DNA of 64,000 nt from an uncultured Jannaschia sp. (lineage in GTDB: Bacteria > Pseudomonadota > Alphaproteobacteria > Rhodobacterales > Rhodobacteraceae), in contig CANLTZ010000004.1 in the NCBI GenBank assembly GCA_947494145.1, positions 285,152-349,151 of the forward strand, in the 5' to 3' direction. Positions within the stretch are counted from its first letter, which is position 1. The number at the start of each line of letters is the position of its first letter. Under the pieces are notes generated by a model that made no database searches, was not told where the DNA came from, and saw only the letters and a list, made by a program, of their open reading frames with translations. Of this stretch, positions 1 to 7,210 are shown piece by piece. The translations under genes and the position numbers were made by a program.

Positions 1-211
1 GATCGGGCTCCGTCCGGTAGCACCAGTCGACGGCCGGGTTGTGCATCGTCTTGAAGTAGCCGACGGGGATGTGGATCCAGGGGTTCCAGTCACGGCCACC
101 TGCTTCCAGCAGGACGACTTTGATCGACGAATCGGCAGACAAGCGATTGGCCAACACGCACCCTGCTGACCCGGCCCCGACGATCACATAATCCGCTGAG
201 ACCTCCGACAT
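1..211 (-). CDS. GMC-family FAD-dependent oxidoreductase, N-terminal part (runs off the window)
   Basis: The reading frame begins with an ATG at 211-209 and continues off the left edge, so only about 70 residues are visible. They contain the FAD-binding dinucleotide motif of glucose-methanol-choline oxidoreductases ([16 protein letters not shown]) and the typical follow-on VVLLEAGG. Members oxidise alcohols such as choline using FAD; the substrate cannot be inferred from this fragment. It is divergent from the TRAP transporter, with about 120 bp of shared upstream DNA. Family assignment is secure from the N-terminal signature; the precise enzyme is not. Confidence 0.85.
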   Translation of the reverse strand, partial: MSEVSADYVIVGAGSAGCVLANRLSADSSIKVVLLEAGGRDWNPWIHIPVGYFKTMHNPAVDWCYRTEPD

Positions 212-331
212 TTTCTGGCCGCTCCGTGGAACTGTGTATGGTTGGGGAAGAATTGTCTTGCCAGACTGATCATATGGTGAGCAATAATGAGACCGCAAGT
301 ATCAATTTTGCGCATTTGGGAGGATGAACAA

Positions 332-1567
332 ATGAAGGCTGCAAGGGCCCTAAGCCAGGTATCGCGTCGCGACCTGCTGAAACTGACCGGTACATACGGG
401 ATGTCGTCCGTGATCATGGGCGCGGCGACACTGACGGGTGCGGTGACGCTTCCGTCACTGGCGCGCGCTGCTGAATCGACCTACGAGAAGCGCTTCGCAA
501 ATGAGCCCAAGCACACGCTCAAGATGGGCGCGTCCGGCTTCAACACCCGCAACCTTCTGATCGAACGCGCCGGTGTTCTGGAATTCGCCCGCGACTTGGA
601 GGAGCGGACCGAGGGCGAAATTCGCATCGAATTCATCGGCGACAACCAGATCTGTGGCCAGCTCAACTGTGCCGAGAAGGCCCAGCTTGGCGTGGTGGAC
701 ATGTATGCCGCCTCGACCCAGAACTCGGCGGGTGCCGTGCCTTATCTGAACGTGCTGGATTATGCCTATATGTTCCCCAGCCGGGCGGCGCAGTATTACT
801 TCCTCTACAGCCCCGCCTCGCAAACGATGCTGCGCGACCCGTTGGAAAAGCGCCACGGTCTGAAATTCCTCTTCAGCCATTGCGAATTGCGCGGTTTGCA
901 GATGGGCCAGTCTTTCGCCGACAAACCCACGGTCACCAAGCTGGAAGAGCTGTTCGGCACCCGCAACCGTGTGACGGGCACGCAGCTGGGCCGCATCGCC
1001 ATGCAGCTTCTGAACCTTAACCCGACGCCCATCGCCTGGGAAGAAACACTGGACGGTCTCCGCCAGGGCCTAGTCGACGGGGCCGAAACCTGGGCCTCCG
1101 CCGTGGCCTATGCCAACATGTCGCCGGTGGTCAGCCAATCGGTCGATTTGCGCTTCTTCTGCGGCACCGAGCATACCGGCATGTCCGCTGAGAAGTTCGA
1201 CAGCCTGGAGCCGCATCTGCAAGACGCCATCATGGAATCCGCCTACTTGGCGCAGGTCCATGTCCAGGCCGCCAACGAAGCCGCTTTGGTCAACACAGTC
1301 GGCTATTCGGACCCGATCCTGCCCGGCACGATCTTCGCCGAAAACGATGTGCGCGTGTCCTTCTTGGCCGATGACCAAATCAAGATGGCCGAGGAAATGT
1401 GCTCGCCCGAGTTCAACCCCGACCCGTGGGAGCAATGGCGCGAGCGGATCAATGGCTGGCAGGGTGGCGCGGATACCTATCAGGAGATCTACAACGTCGC
1501 CCGCGAAATTCCGGCCGATATGAAAGCCGAGAATGTCGAGCCGCGCCGCTGGTGGCGCTCGGTCTGA
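332..1567 (+). CDS. dctP: TRAP transporter substrate-binding protein (DctP family)
   Basis: This 411-residue protein is the periplasmic solute receptor of a tripartite ATP-independent transporter. The start at 332 is preferred over an in-frame upstream ATG at 287 because a GGGAGGA ribosome-binding site lies just before it. Residues about 11-17 read SRRDLLK, a twin-arginine signal, followed by a hydrophobic stretch and an Ala-rich cleavage region ending LARAAE. Tat export of DctP proteins is known in some subfamilies. It heads a three-gene set with the small and large permeases. The substrate is unknown; an organic acid is likely because most TRAP systems carry carboxylates. Confidence 0.9.
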   Translation: MKAARALSQVSRRDLLKLTGTYGMSSVIMGAATLTGAVTLPSLARAAESTYEKRFANEPKHTLKMGASGFNTRNLLIERAGVLEFARDLEERTEGEIRIEFIGDNQICGQLNCAEKAQLGVVDMYAASTQNSAGAVPYLNVLDYAYMFPSRAAQYYFLYSPASQTMLRDPLEKRHGLKFLFSHCELRGLQMGQSFADKPTVTKLEELFGTRNRVTGTQLGRIAMQLLNLNPTPIAWEETLDGLRQGLVDGAETWASAVAYANMSPVVSQSVDLRFFCGTEHTGMSAEKFDSLEPHLQDAIMESAYLAQVHVQAANEAALVNTVGYSDPILPGTIFAENDVRVSFLADDQIKMAEEMCSPEFNPDPWEQWRERINGWQGGADTYQEIYNVAREIPADMKAENVEPRRWWRSV

Positions 1568-1668
1568 TTTGAAACCAGGCCAGTCTTGGCGAAGGGCGGC
1601 GCAAGATCGCCCTTCGACCCGTCAGCGCATCCCAAACGCGCTGATCCACGAACAAGGGAGTGCCTGAC

Positions 1669-2337
1669 ATGGGCAACTGGTTCGCCGGAGCGGGCGAGAT
1701 CTTCGCCGCACTGTTCTCCAACGATGCTTTCATGGTCCGCCAAGCCCTGCGGGAGCCCGCGGCTTGGCCCATCGGCCTGATCGTCACGATCCTGGGTGGA
1801 CTGGTCTTCTATGCCCTCTACCGCGCCATTCCCTGGGTGGAGCGTAAGCTGGAACCCACCATCATGGTGACCTCATATCTTATGATCGGGGGCATCATCT
1901 TCGTGGAGGTCATCCGCCGCTTCACCTTTGGGCAACAGGCGCCCTGGTCCACGACCATCCCGCCCTTCTTGTTCCTTATCATGACGTGGGTGGGGTGCAG
2001 CTATAACGTCAAGCTGCGCACGCACTTGGCCTTCGCCGAATTTCGCACGGCCCTGCCGCGTGCCGGGCAGATGGCGTGCCTGACGATGGATGCGATCCTT
2101 TGGATCGGGTTTTCCTGGGTCGTGATCGTGACCTCGTCGCGTATGGTCGCCAACTCTGCCTCGAACTTCCAGATCATGCTGGGCACGGACAATGTGCTGC
2201 AATGGTGGTTCCTCGTCTCGGTCCCCCTGGCCTTCCTGATGTTAGCGGGCCGCGTGATCGAGAACTGGGTGGACGATTACCGAAACTACAAGTCGGGCGC
2301 GCCCCTTATCGAACAAGCCGTGATCGGGGCCGACTGA
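1669..2337 (+). CDS. dctQ: TRAP transporter small permease (DctQ family)
   Basis: The 222-residue product has four hydrophobic segments, as in DctQ subunits, which sit in the cytoplasmic membrane with the large permease. It lies between the receptor and the large permease gene. An ATG at 1669 with an AAGGGAG site about ten bases upstream is preferred over a GTG at 1660. Sequence conservation in DctQ is low, so the call rests on membrane topology, size and gene order. The stop at 2335-2337 is followed after one base by the next ATG, implying translational coupling. Confidence 0.88.
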   Translation: MGNWFAGAGEIFAALFSNDAFMVRQALREPAAWPIGLIVTILGGLVFYALYRAIPWVERKLEPTIMVTSYLMIGGIIFVEVIRRFTFGQQAPWSTTIPPFLFLIMTWVGCSYNVKLRTHLAFAEFRTALPRAGQMACLTMDAILWIGFSWVVIVTSSRMVANSASNFQIMLGTDNVLQWWFLVSVPLAFLMLAGRVIENWVDDYRNYKSGAPLIEQAVIGAD

Positions 2338-2338
2338 C

Positions 2339-3700
2339 ATGACCGACGGCAACATCATCACCCTCATTTCCATCGGTGTGACCATCCTCTTCATGATGGG
2401 CACCCCGGTCTTCCTGGTCATCGGCTACTGGGTCATCGGCATGTCCTTCGTGTTGGGCCTGCCGCTGGACAATATCGGCGCTGCTTTGGCGGATGTCTTC
2501 ACCGACGGCTTCGCCCTTTTGGCCATGCCGCTGTTCATCCTGACGGGGGACCTGATCAACCGCTCGGGCATCGCGCGACGGCTGTCGGACTTCGCCTATG
2601 CGTGCCTCGGCTGGATCCGGGGCGGGCTGGCCATGGCGTCCCTGGGCGCTTGCGGGCTATTTGCCGCCATTTCGGGCTCAAACTCGGCGACCACGGCCAC
2701 GATTGGGTCCATGCTGCATCCCGAAATGGTCAAAGGCGGCTATGACGAACGTTTTTCGGCGGCCACGGCGGCGGCGGGCGGCACAGTGGGCATCATCATC
2801 CCGCCATCGATCATCTTCATCGTCTACGGCTTCCTGATGAACTTGCCGATTTCTGACCTGTTTGTGGCGGGTATCATTCCCGGGGCACTGATGGTTGGCG
2901 CCATGATGTTCGCCTGCTGGATTATCTGCACCATGAACGGTTGGGGCTATCTGATCGCGCTGAGCCCGCTGCGCGTGCTCAAGACCGGCCTGGGCGCCTG
3001 GTTGGGGTTCTTCGCCATCGGTTTGGTGCTTTGGGGCATCTACACGGGCAAGTTTTCCCCGACCGAGGCGGCGGGTGTCACCGTGGGCTTCTGCGTGCTG
3101 GTGGGCTTCATCTGCCTCGCCATCAACAAGCTGACCCGGCACGAGGAAGAGGCACCGCTTGAAGACCGATCAGTCGCGGAAATGCTGGTGGTGCGCGGCT
3201 TCGGCCCGCTTGAGTTGCCGTCGATCACCATGCGGTCGTCGCAGATAACCGGTATCCTGGCCCCGCTGATCGCGGTGTCGGTGGTGATGCAGCAGATCCT
3301 GTCGGTGCTGGGCGCGCAGCAGATCATCGGCGATTTTGTGACCTCTATGGGCGGCTATTACGCCATCCTGTTCACGGCCATGGCCATCGTCTTCGTCTGC
3401 GGCATGGTTCTGGAAAGCCTGCCGGTGACGATCATCCTGGCCCCGATCCTGGCACCCATCGCCCATTCCGTCGGGGTGGAGCCTGTGCAATTCGCGGTCA
3501 TCTTCCTGGTCGGCGCGTCCATCGGGTTTATCACGCCGCCTTACGGCTTGAATCTGTATGTGGCGTCTGGTGTGACCGGCGTGCCGTATTTCCGCCTGTT
3601 GCGCTATACATGGCCCTATCTGCTGGCCTTGATCACGGTATGGATCATCGTGGCGTTGGTGCCGCAGCTCTCGACGGCATTGCTTCCGGATAACCTGTAG
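2339..3700 (+). CDS. dctM: TRAP transporter large permease (DctM family)
   Basis: A 453-residue, very hydrophobic protein with about 12 membrane segments, the usual size for DctM, which uses a Na+ gradient to move substrate delivered by the receptor. Visible family features include FALLAMPLFILTGDL near residue 60, the GSNSATTATIGS region near 115, and IIPPSIIFIVYG near 155. The C-terminal half carries the matching inverted repeat region with FITPPYGLNLYV. The gene begins one base after the small permease stop and is followed nine bases later by an IclR regulator, suggesting one transcript. Confidence 0.95.
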   Translation: MTDGNIITLISIGVTILFMMGTPVFLVIGYWVIGMSFVLGLPLDNIGAALADVFTDGFALLAMPLFILTGDLINRSGIARRLSDFAYACLGWIRGGLAMASLGACGLFAAISGSNSATTATIGSMLHPEMVKGGYDERFSAATAAAGGTVGIIIPPSIIFIVYGFLMNLPISDLFVAGIIPGALMVGAMMFACWIICTMNGWGYLIALSPLRVLKTGLGAWLGFFAIGLVLWGIYTGKFSPTEAAGVTVGFCVLVGFICLAINKLTRHEEEAPLEDRSVAEMLVVRGFGPLELPSITMRSSQITGILAPLIAVSVVMQQILSVLGAQQIIGDFVTSMGGYYAILFTAMAIVFVCGMVLESLPVTIILAPILAPIAHSVGVEPVQFAVIFLVGASIGFITPPYGLNLYVASGVTGVPYFRLLRYTWPYLLALITVWIIVALVPQLSTALLPDNL

Positions 3701-3708
3701 GTGACCCA

Positions 3709-4497
3709 ATGGACGGGGAGACCGCGCGCGAGACCATTCCAACCAATCTGAGGCTTCTTCTGGTCCTTGAAGAAGTCGCCAAGGTCGGTGTCCCCGTCAC
3801 GCCCACGGAAATCAACGCCAAGCTGGCGCTGCCCAAGCCCACCATCCACCGGCTGTTCGCCACCTTGGAGGAGGAAGGGTTTTTGCAGCGCGACATGGAT
3901 GGGCGCAGCTATTCGCCCGGGCCCCGGATGCGGCGGCTGGCAGGCGGGATCCTGTCCTCGCTGCGCATCCGCACCGCGCGCCAGGCCGTACTGCGGCGGC
4001 TGAGCCGCGAGATCGGAGAGACCTGCAACATCGCGCTGCCCGACCGCGACGCGATGATCTATCTGGAACGGGTGGAAACCGAGTGGCCGCTGCGCATCCA
4101 ACTGCCCCAAGGCACGCGCGTGCCGTTTCATTGCACGGCCAGCGGCAAGATGTATCTGAGCTCGCTCACCAAGCGGCATCTGGATCGCTACCTTGCGGCG
4201 GCGGACTTGGCGGAACAGACGCCCAACACCATTACCGACGTGGAAGCCCTGCGCGCTGAAATCGAGGGGATTGCTGGGCGAGGATATTCCTTGGACCGTG
4301 AAGAGTTCATGCAGAACATGGTGGCCCTGGCCGTCCCGATCCTGGATCCGAACGGGCGGTTGATGGCCACCCTGTCGTTCCACGCACCAACGCAGCGTTT
4401 CGATGCCGCGCGGTCCCTCGCACATCTGGACGACCTGCGGCGCGCTGCTTCTGATCTGGGGCAATTGGTGGAGGCGGAGCTTTCGGATGACGGGTAG
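3709..4497 (+). CDS. IclR-family transcriptional regulator
   Basis: The 262-residue product has an N-terminal winged helix-turn-helix (residues about 10-75, including NAKLALPKPTIHRLFATLEEEGFLQ) and a C-terminal effector domain with the IclR hallmark ASGKMYLSSL near residue 145 and LDREEFMQNMVALAVPI near 200. IclR proteins bind small aromatic or organic acid effectors and regulate adjacent catabolic or transport operons. It sits eight bases after dctM on the same strand, so the probable target is this TRAP operon and perhaps the divergent GMC oxidoreductase. The effector is unknown. Confidence 0.93.
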   Translation: MDGETARETIPTNLRLLLVLEEVAKVGVPVTPTEINAKLALPKPTIHRLFATLEEEGFLQRDMDGRSYSPGPRMRRLAGGILSSLRIRTARQAVLRRLSREIGETCNIALPDRDAMIYLERVETEWPLRIQLPQGTRVPFHCTASGKMYLSSLTKRHLDRYLAAADLAEQTPNTITDVEALRAEIEGIAGRGYSLDREEFMQNMVALAVPILDPNGRLMATLSFHAPTQRFDAARSLAHLDDLRRAASDLGQLVEAELSDDG

Positions 4498-4767
4498 CGA
4501 GGTGCCGCGGCACCTACGAAGCCATTTGATCTGACTCTGCGGCTGTGTAGCGGTCCGGCAAAGGGGGGCCAGCCCCCGTCCCGGCAAGCCGGGACTCCCC
4601 CCGGAGTATTTTGGCCAGGATGAAAGGTGGATGCGCGTTGGGTGGGGGCGCATCGGTCAAAGCGTGGCGTGGGGGTGTCACCTTTACAGGGAAAGGCGCA
4701 GTTGCGTTGACTTCTGGGCGCTGTTTTCGCAGATGCGCCCCACACCAGACGCCGAAGGAGGCGCGTG
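4498..4767. repeat. Intergenic region with a Rhodobacteraceae-type extragenic hairpin
   Basis: No gene is visible in this stretch. A perfect 8-bp inverted repeat (GTCCCGGC-AA-GCCGGGAC) occupies 4578-4595 and is followed by CCCCCGGAGTATTTTGGCC and a GATGAAA run. From general familiarity this CCCCGGAGTATTTT...GCCA..ATGAAA string recurs between genes in many rhodobacteral genomes; that recollection is not tested here. It could terminate the iclR transcript. A weak promoter-like TTGACT occurs at 4707-4712, but the matching -10 (CAGATG) is poor. Confidence 0.5.
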
Positions 4768-4803
4768 ATGACTGAAGATAGCCAGATAGGGGAGACGCTC
4801 TGA
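4768..4803 (+). CDS. Possible 11-residue leader peptide upstream of the EF-G paralogue
   Basis: An ATG at 4768 follows a strong GGAGG site (4757-4762 region) with good spacing and opens an 11-codon frame ending in TGA at 4801-4803. The stop lies inside the hairpin CTGACA-GAC-TGTCAG (4800-4814). Peptide coding followed at once by RNA structure is the arrangement of leader peptides in attenuation systems, but chance cannot be excluded for so short a frame. No known leader peptide was recognised. Confidence 0.35.
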   Translation: MTEDSQIGETL

Positions 4804-4834
4804 CAGACTGTCAGGGGTTTTCTTGCGCGTCTCC
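4791..4834 (+). promoter_or_regulatory. Nested hairpin in the leader of the EF-G paralogue
   Basis: An outer 8-bp stem pairs GGAGACGC (4791-4798) with GCGTCTCC (4827-4834) and encloses an inner perfect hairpin CTGACA-GAC-TGTCAG (4800-4814) followed by GGGGTTTTCTT. The inner stem plus T-rich tail resembles a weak intrinsic terminator. A third small hairpin (GGAAA...TTTCC, 4950-4964) directly abuts the start codon at 4965 and could mask the ribosome-binding site. Together these look like a cis-acting attenuator; this is inference from base pairing only. Confidence 0.4.
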
Positions 4835-4964
4835 ATCACGAGGGTGTTTCCCTCTTTCACCAGACATCTGACACTGTGCCCCATGGTGGGCGCGATGGTC
4901 GTAAGCGTGTTCGCCGTCCTGACCCGCGGCGAGGCGCCAGCGGCTTGATGGAAAGGGATTTTCC

Positions 4965-7010
4965 ATGACCCATAGATTAGACACCATCCGCAATATCGGC
5001 ATCATGGCCCATGTGGATGCCGGGAAGACGACGTTGACCGAACGGATCCTGTTCAATGCGGGCCGCATCCACAAGGTGGGCGATGTCCATACCGGCAATA
5101 CCGAGATGGATAGCCGCGCGGTCGAGCAGGCCCATGGTATCACCATTTCAGCCGCCGCCACGGCGTTGGAATGGCGGGGCTGCGACATCACCATCATCGA
5201 CACGCCCGGGCATGTTGACTTCACCATCGAGGTGGAGCGCTCGCTTCGGGTTTTGGATGGAGCTGTCGCTGTGTTTTCCGCTGTCGCCGGCGTGGAGCCG
5301 CAATCGGAGACCGTCTGGCATCAAGCCAATCGTTACGGCACGCCGCGCATCTGTTTCGTCAACAAGATGGACAGTCTCGGCGCTGATTTCGAGGGCTGTG
5401 TGGACCAGATCCGTGACCGTTTGGGCGCGCGCCCCCTTGTGGTGCAAATGCCCATCGGGGCGGAAGGGACGTTTGTGGGCGTGGTCGATCTGATCACGTT
5501 GCAGGCGTTGACCTGGACCGATGGCGCGCAGGCGCCGCAGAGGGGCCCGGTGCCCGAGGTGTTGCTGGCGAAGGCTGAAGCGGCCCGGCAAAAGCTGGTC
5601 GAGGACGTGGTGGATCAGGACGATGGTGCCCTTGCCCTTTATCTGGAGGGCGAGCCCATCGGGGCTGACCTGCTGACCCGTCTGGTGAGGCTGGCCTGTA
5701 TCGGTGGTGCTGGCGTGCCTGTGCTGACCGGCTCGGCCTATCGCAATATCGGGGTACAGCCGCTGATGGACGCGATTGCTGCCTATTGCCCGTCGCCGCT
5801 TGATCGCCCGGATGTGGAGGGGCGCGACCCGCAGGGCGCGCTTGTCCGGCGGGCGGCTGATGCCGATGCGCCGCTCTTGGCCCTTGTTGCCAAGACGAAG
5901 GTCACGCAGCACGGGGCGCTGTCCACCCTCCGGATCTATTCCGGGCGGTTGGACAAGGGCATGGCCGTGCTGAACGCGACCCTGAGCGAGCGGGAACGGG
6001 TGGGCCGCATCTTGCGGATGCATGCCGATGATCACACCGATCTGACGCAAGCGGAAGCGGGCGATGTGGTCGCCGTCATGGGCCTGAAATCGGTTCGGGC
6101 GGGGGACACGTTGTCTGACCCGAAGGCGCCTGTGGTGCTTGATGGGTTGGTCTGCCCCGACCCGGTGATCGAAGCCGTGGTGGAGGCCCCCGATGCCGCG
6201 TCCCAGTCGAAGCTGGGGCAGGCGCTGGCGGCCATGGCGCGTGAGGATCCGTCCTTGCGCGTGGGCTCTGACCCGGAAACCGGCCAGGTGCTGGTGGCCG
6301 GCATGGGTGAGTTGCACCTTCAGATCTGTCTGGAGGAAATCGCCACCACCCATGGTGTCACCGCCCGGCTGGGCCAGCCGCGTGTGGCTTATCGTGAAGC
6401 CTTGACCCAACGGGTCGAGGTGGACCGGACGCTGCGCAAGCAATCGGGTGGGCCGGGGCAATATGCCCGGGTGAAACTGGTGGTAGAGCCTGCGGAGGAT
6501 GTGTCTTTCGTGAGCGAGATCACCGGGGGCGCCGTGCCGACCGAGTTCATCCCGGCCGTGGAGGCGGGGGTGCGGGCGGCCATGGGCACCGGCACCGGCC
6601 ATGGCTGGCCCATGTCGGGCGCGAAGGTCAGGCTGATCGACGGGGCATTCCACCCCAATGACAGCTCGGCCACGGCGTTCGAACGGGTCGCGCGGGAGGC
6701 AACAGCAGAGGCCTTCCAGAAGGCGGGTGTCATCCTGCTGGAGCCGTTGATGAAGGTGGATGTCACATCGCCCACGGACCATGTGGGCGCGGTGATCGGA
6801 GACCTGAACGCGCGGCGTGGCCTGATCGTCCGCTCGGAAGCAGGCAAGGCCGGGCAGGAGATCGTGGCCCATGTGCCGCTGGTCAACATGTTTGGCTATG
6901 TCGGTGCGCTGCGGTCTTTGAGCCGGGGTCGTGCCACCTTCGCCATGGTGCTGGACCATTATGGCGACGTGCCGAAGGCCATCGCGGAAGAGCTGCGTGC
7001 TGCCGTGTAA
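4965..7010 (+). CDS. Elongation factor G paralogue (EF-G2-like GTPase)
   Basis: A 681-residue translational GTPase. The G motifs are visible: P-loop AHVDAGKTT near residue 17, the switch region GITI, DTPGHVD near 84, and NKMD near 138. Later domains carry the EF-G core, including GMGELHLQI near 448 and GGPGQYARVK near 492. It is shorter and more divergent at the N-terminus than the housekeeping fusA product, and it is not next to rpsL/rpsG/tuf, so it is probably a paralogue. Such paralogues act in ribosome recycling, stress translation or drug protection; which applies here is unknown. It converges on the RNA-repair genes, separated by a shared terminator. Confidence 0.9.
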   Translation: MTHRLDTIRNIGIMAHVDAGKTTLTERILFNAGRIHKVGDVHTGNTEMDSRAVEQAHGITISAAATALEWRGCDITIIDTPGHVDFTIEVERSLRVLDGAVAVFSAVAGVEPQSETVWHQANRYGTPRICFVNKMDSLGADFEGCVDQIRDRLGARPLVVQMPIGAEGTFVGVVDLITLQALTWTDGAQAPQRGPVPEVLLAKAEAARQKLVEDVVDQDDGALALYLEGEPIGADLLTRLVRLACIGGAGVPVLTGSAYRNIGVQPLMDAIAAYCPSPLDRPDVEGRDPQGALVRRAADADAPLLALVAKTKVTQHGALSTLRIYSGRLDKGMAVLNATLSERERVGRILRMHADDHTDLTQAEAGDVVAVMGLKSVRAGDTLSDPKAPVVLDGLVCPDPVIEAVVEAPDAASQSKLGQALAAMAREDPSLRVGSDPETGQVLVAGMGELHLQICLEEIATTHGVTARLGQPRVAYREALTQRVEVDRTLRKQSGGPGQYARVKLVVEPAEDVSFVSEITGGAVPTEFIPAVEAGVRAAMGTGTGHGWPMSGAKVRLIDGAFHPNDSSATAFERVAREATAEAFQKAGVILLEPLMKVDVTSPTDHVGAVIGDLNARRGLIVRSEAGKAGQEIVAHVPLVNMFGYVGALRSLSRGRATFAMVLDHYGDVPKAIAEELRAAV

Positions 7011-7019
7011 AGGAAGAGG

Positions 7020-7055
7020 TCAGGCGGCCCGGGGACGGGTCGCCTGATTTCGTGT
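7020..7055. terminator. Intrinsic terminator between the EF-G paralogue and pnkp
   Basis: CAGGCGGCCC (7021-7030) pairs with GGGTCGCCTG (7037-7046) as a 10-bp GC-rich stem with one G-U pair and a six-base loop, followed by ATTTCGTGTTT. It begins ten bases after the EF-G paralogue stop. Read from the other strand the stem is followed by a pyrimidine-rich tract, so it may also end the convergent pnkp transcript. Confidence 0.65.
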
Positions 7056-7210
7056 TTGGGGGGTGATGAACGGTCATTTTCCCCGCATAACTTTGGACCG
7101 GAATCAAGCCCGAAGGGCACCAGCCCACCCCCGGGTCGCCCCCCGCCCGTCGATAGACCGGCTTGCACTTTTGGATGCCGTTTCGGTCCATTCGATGGGG
7201 GCGACACTCG

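Noticed and set aside
5148..6959. 603-codon open frame antisense to the EF-G paralogue
   Set aside because: It is a GC-codon shadow: the translation is His/Arg/Gln-rich without any domain, whereas the plus frame has all EF-G motifs.
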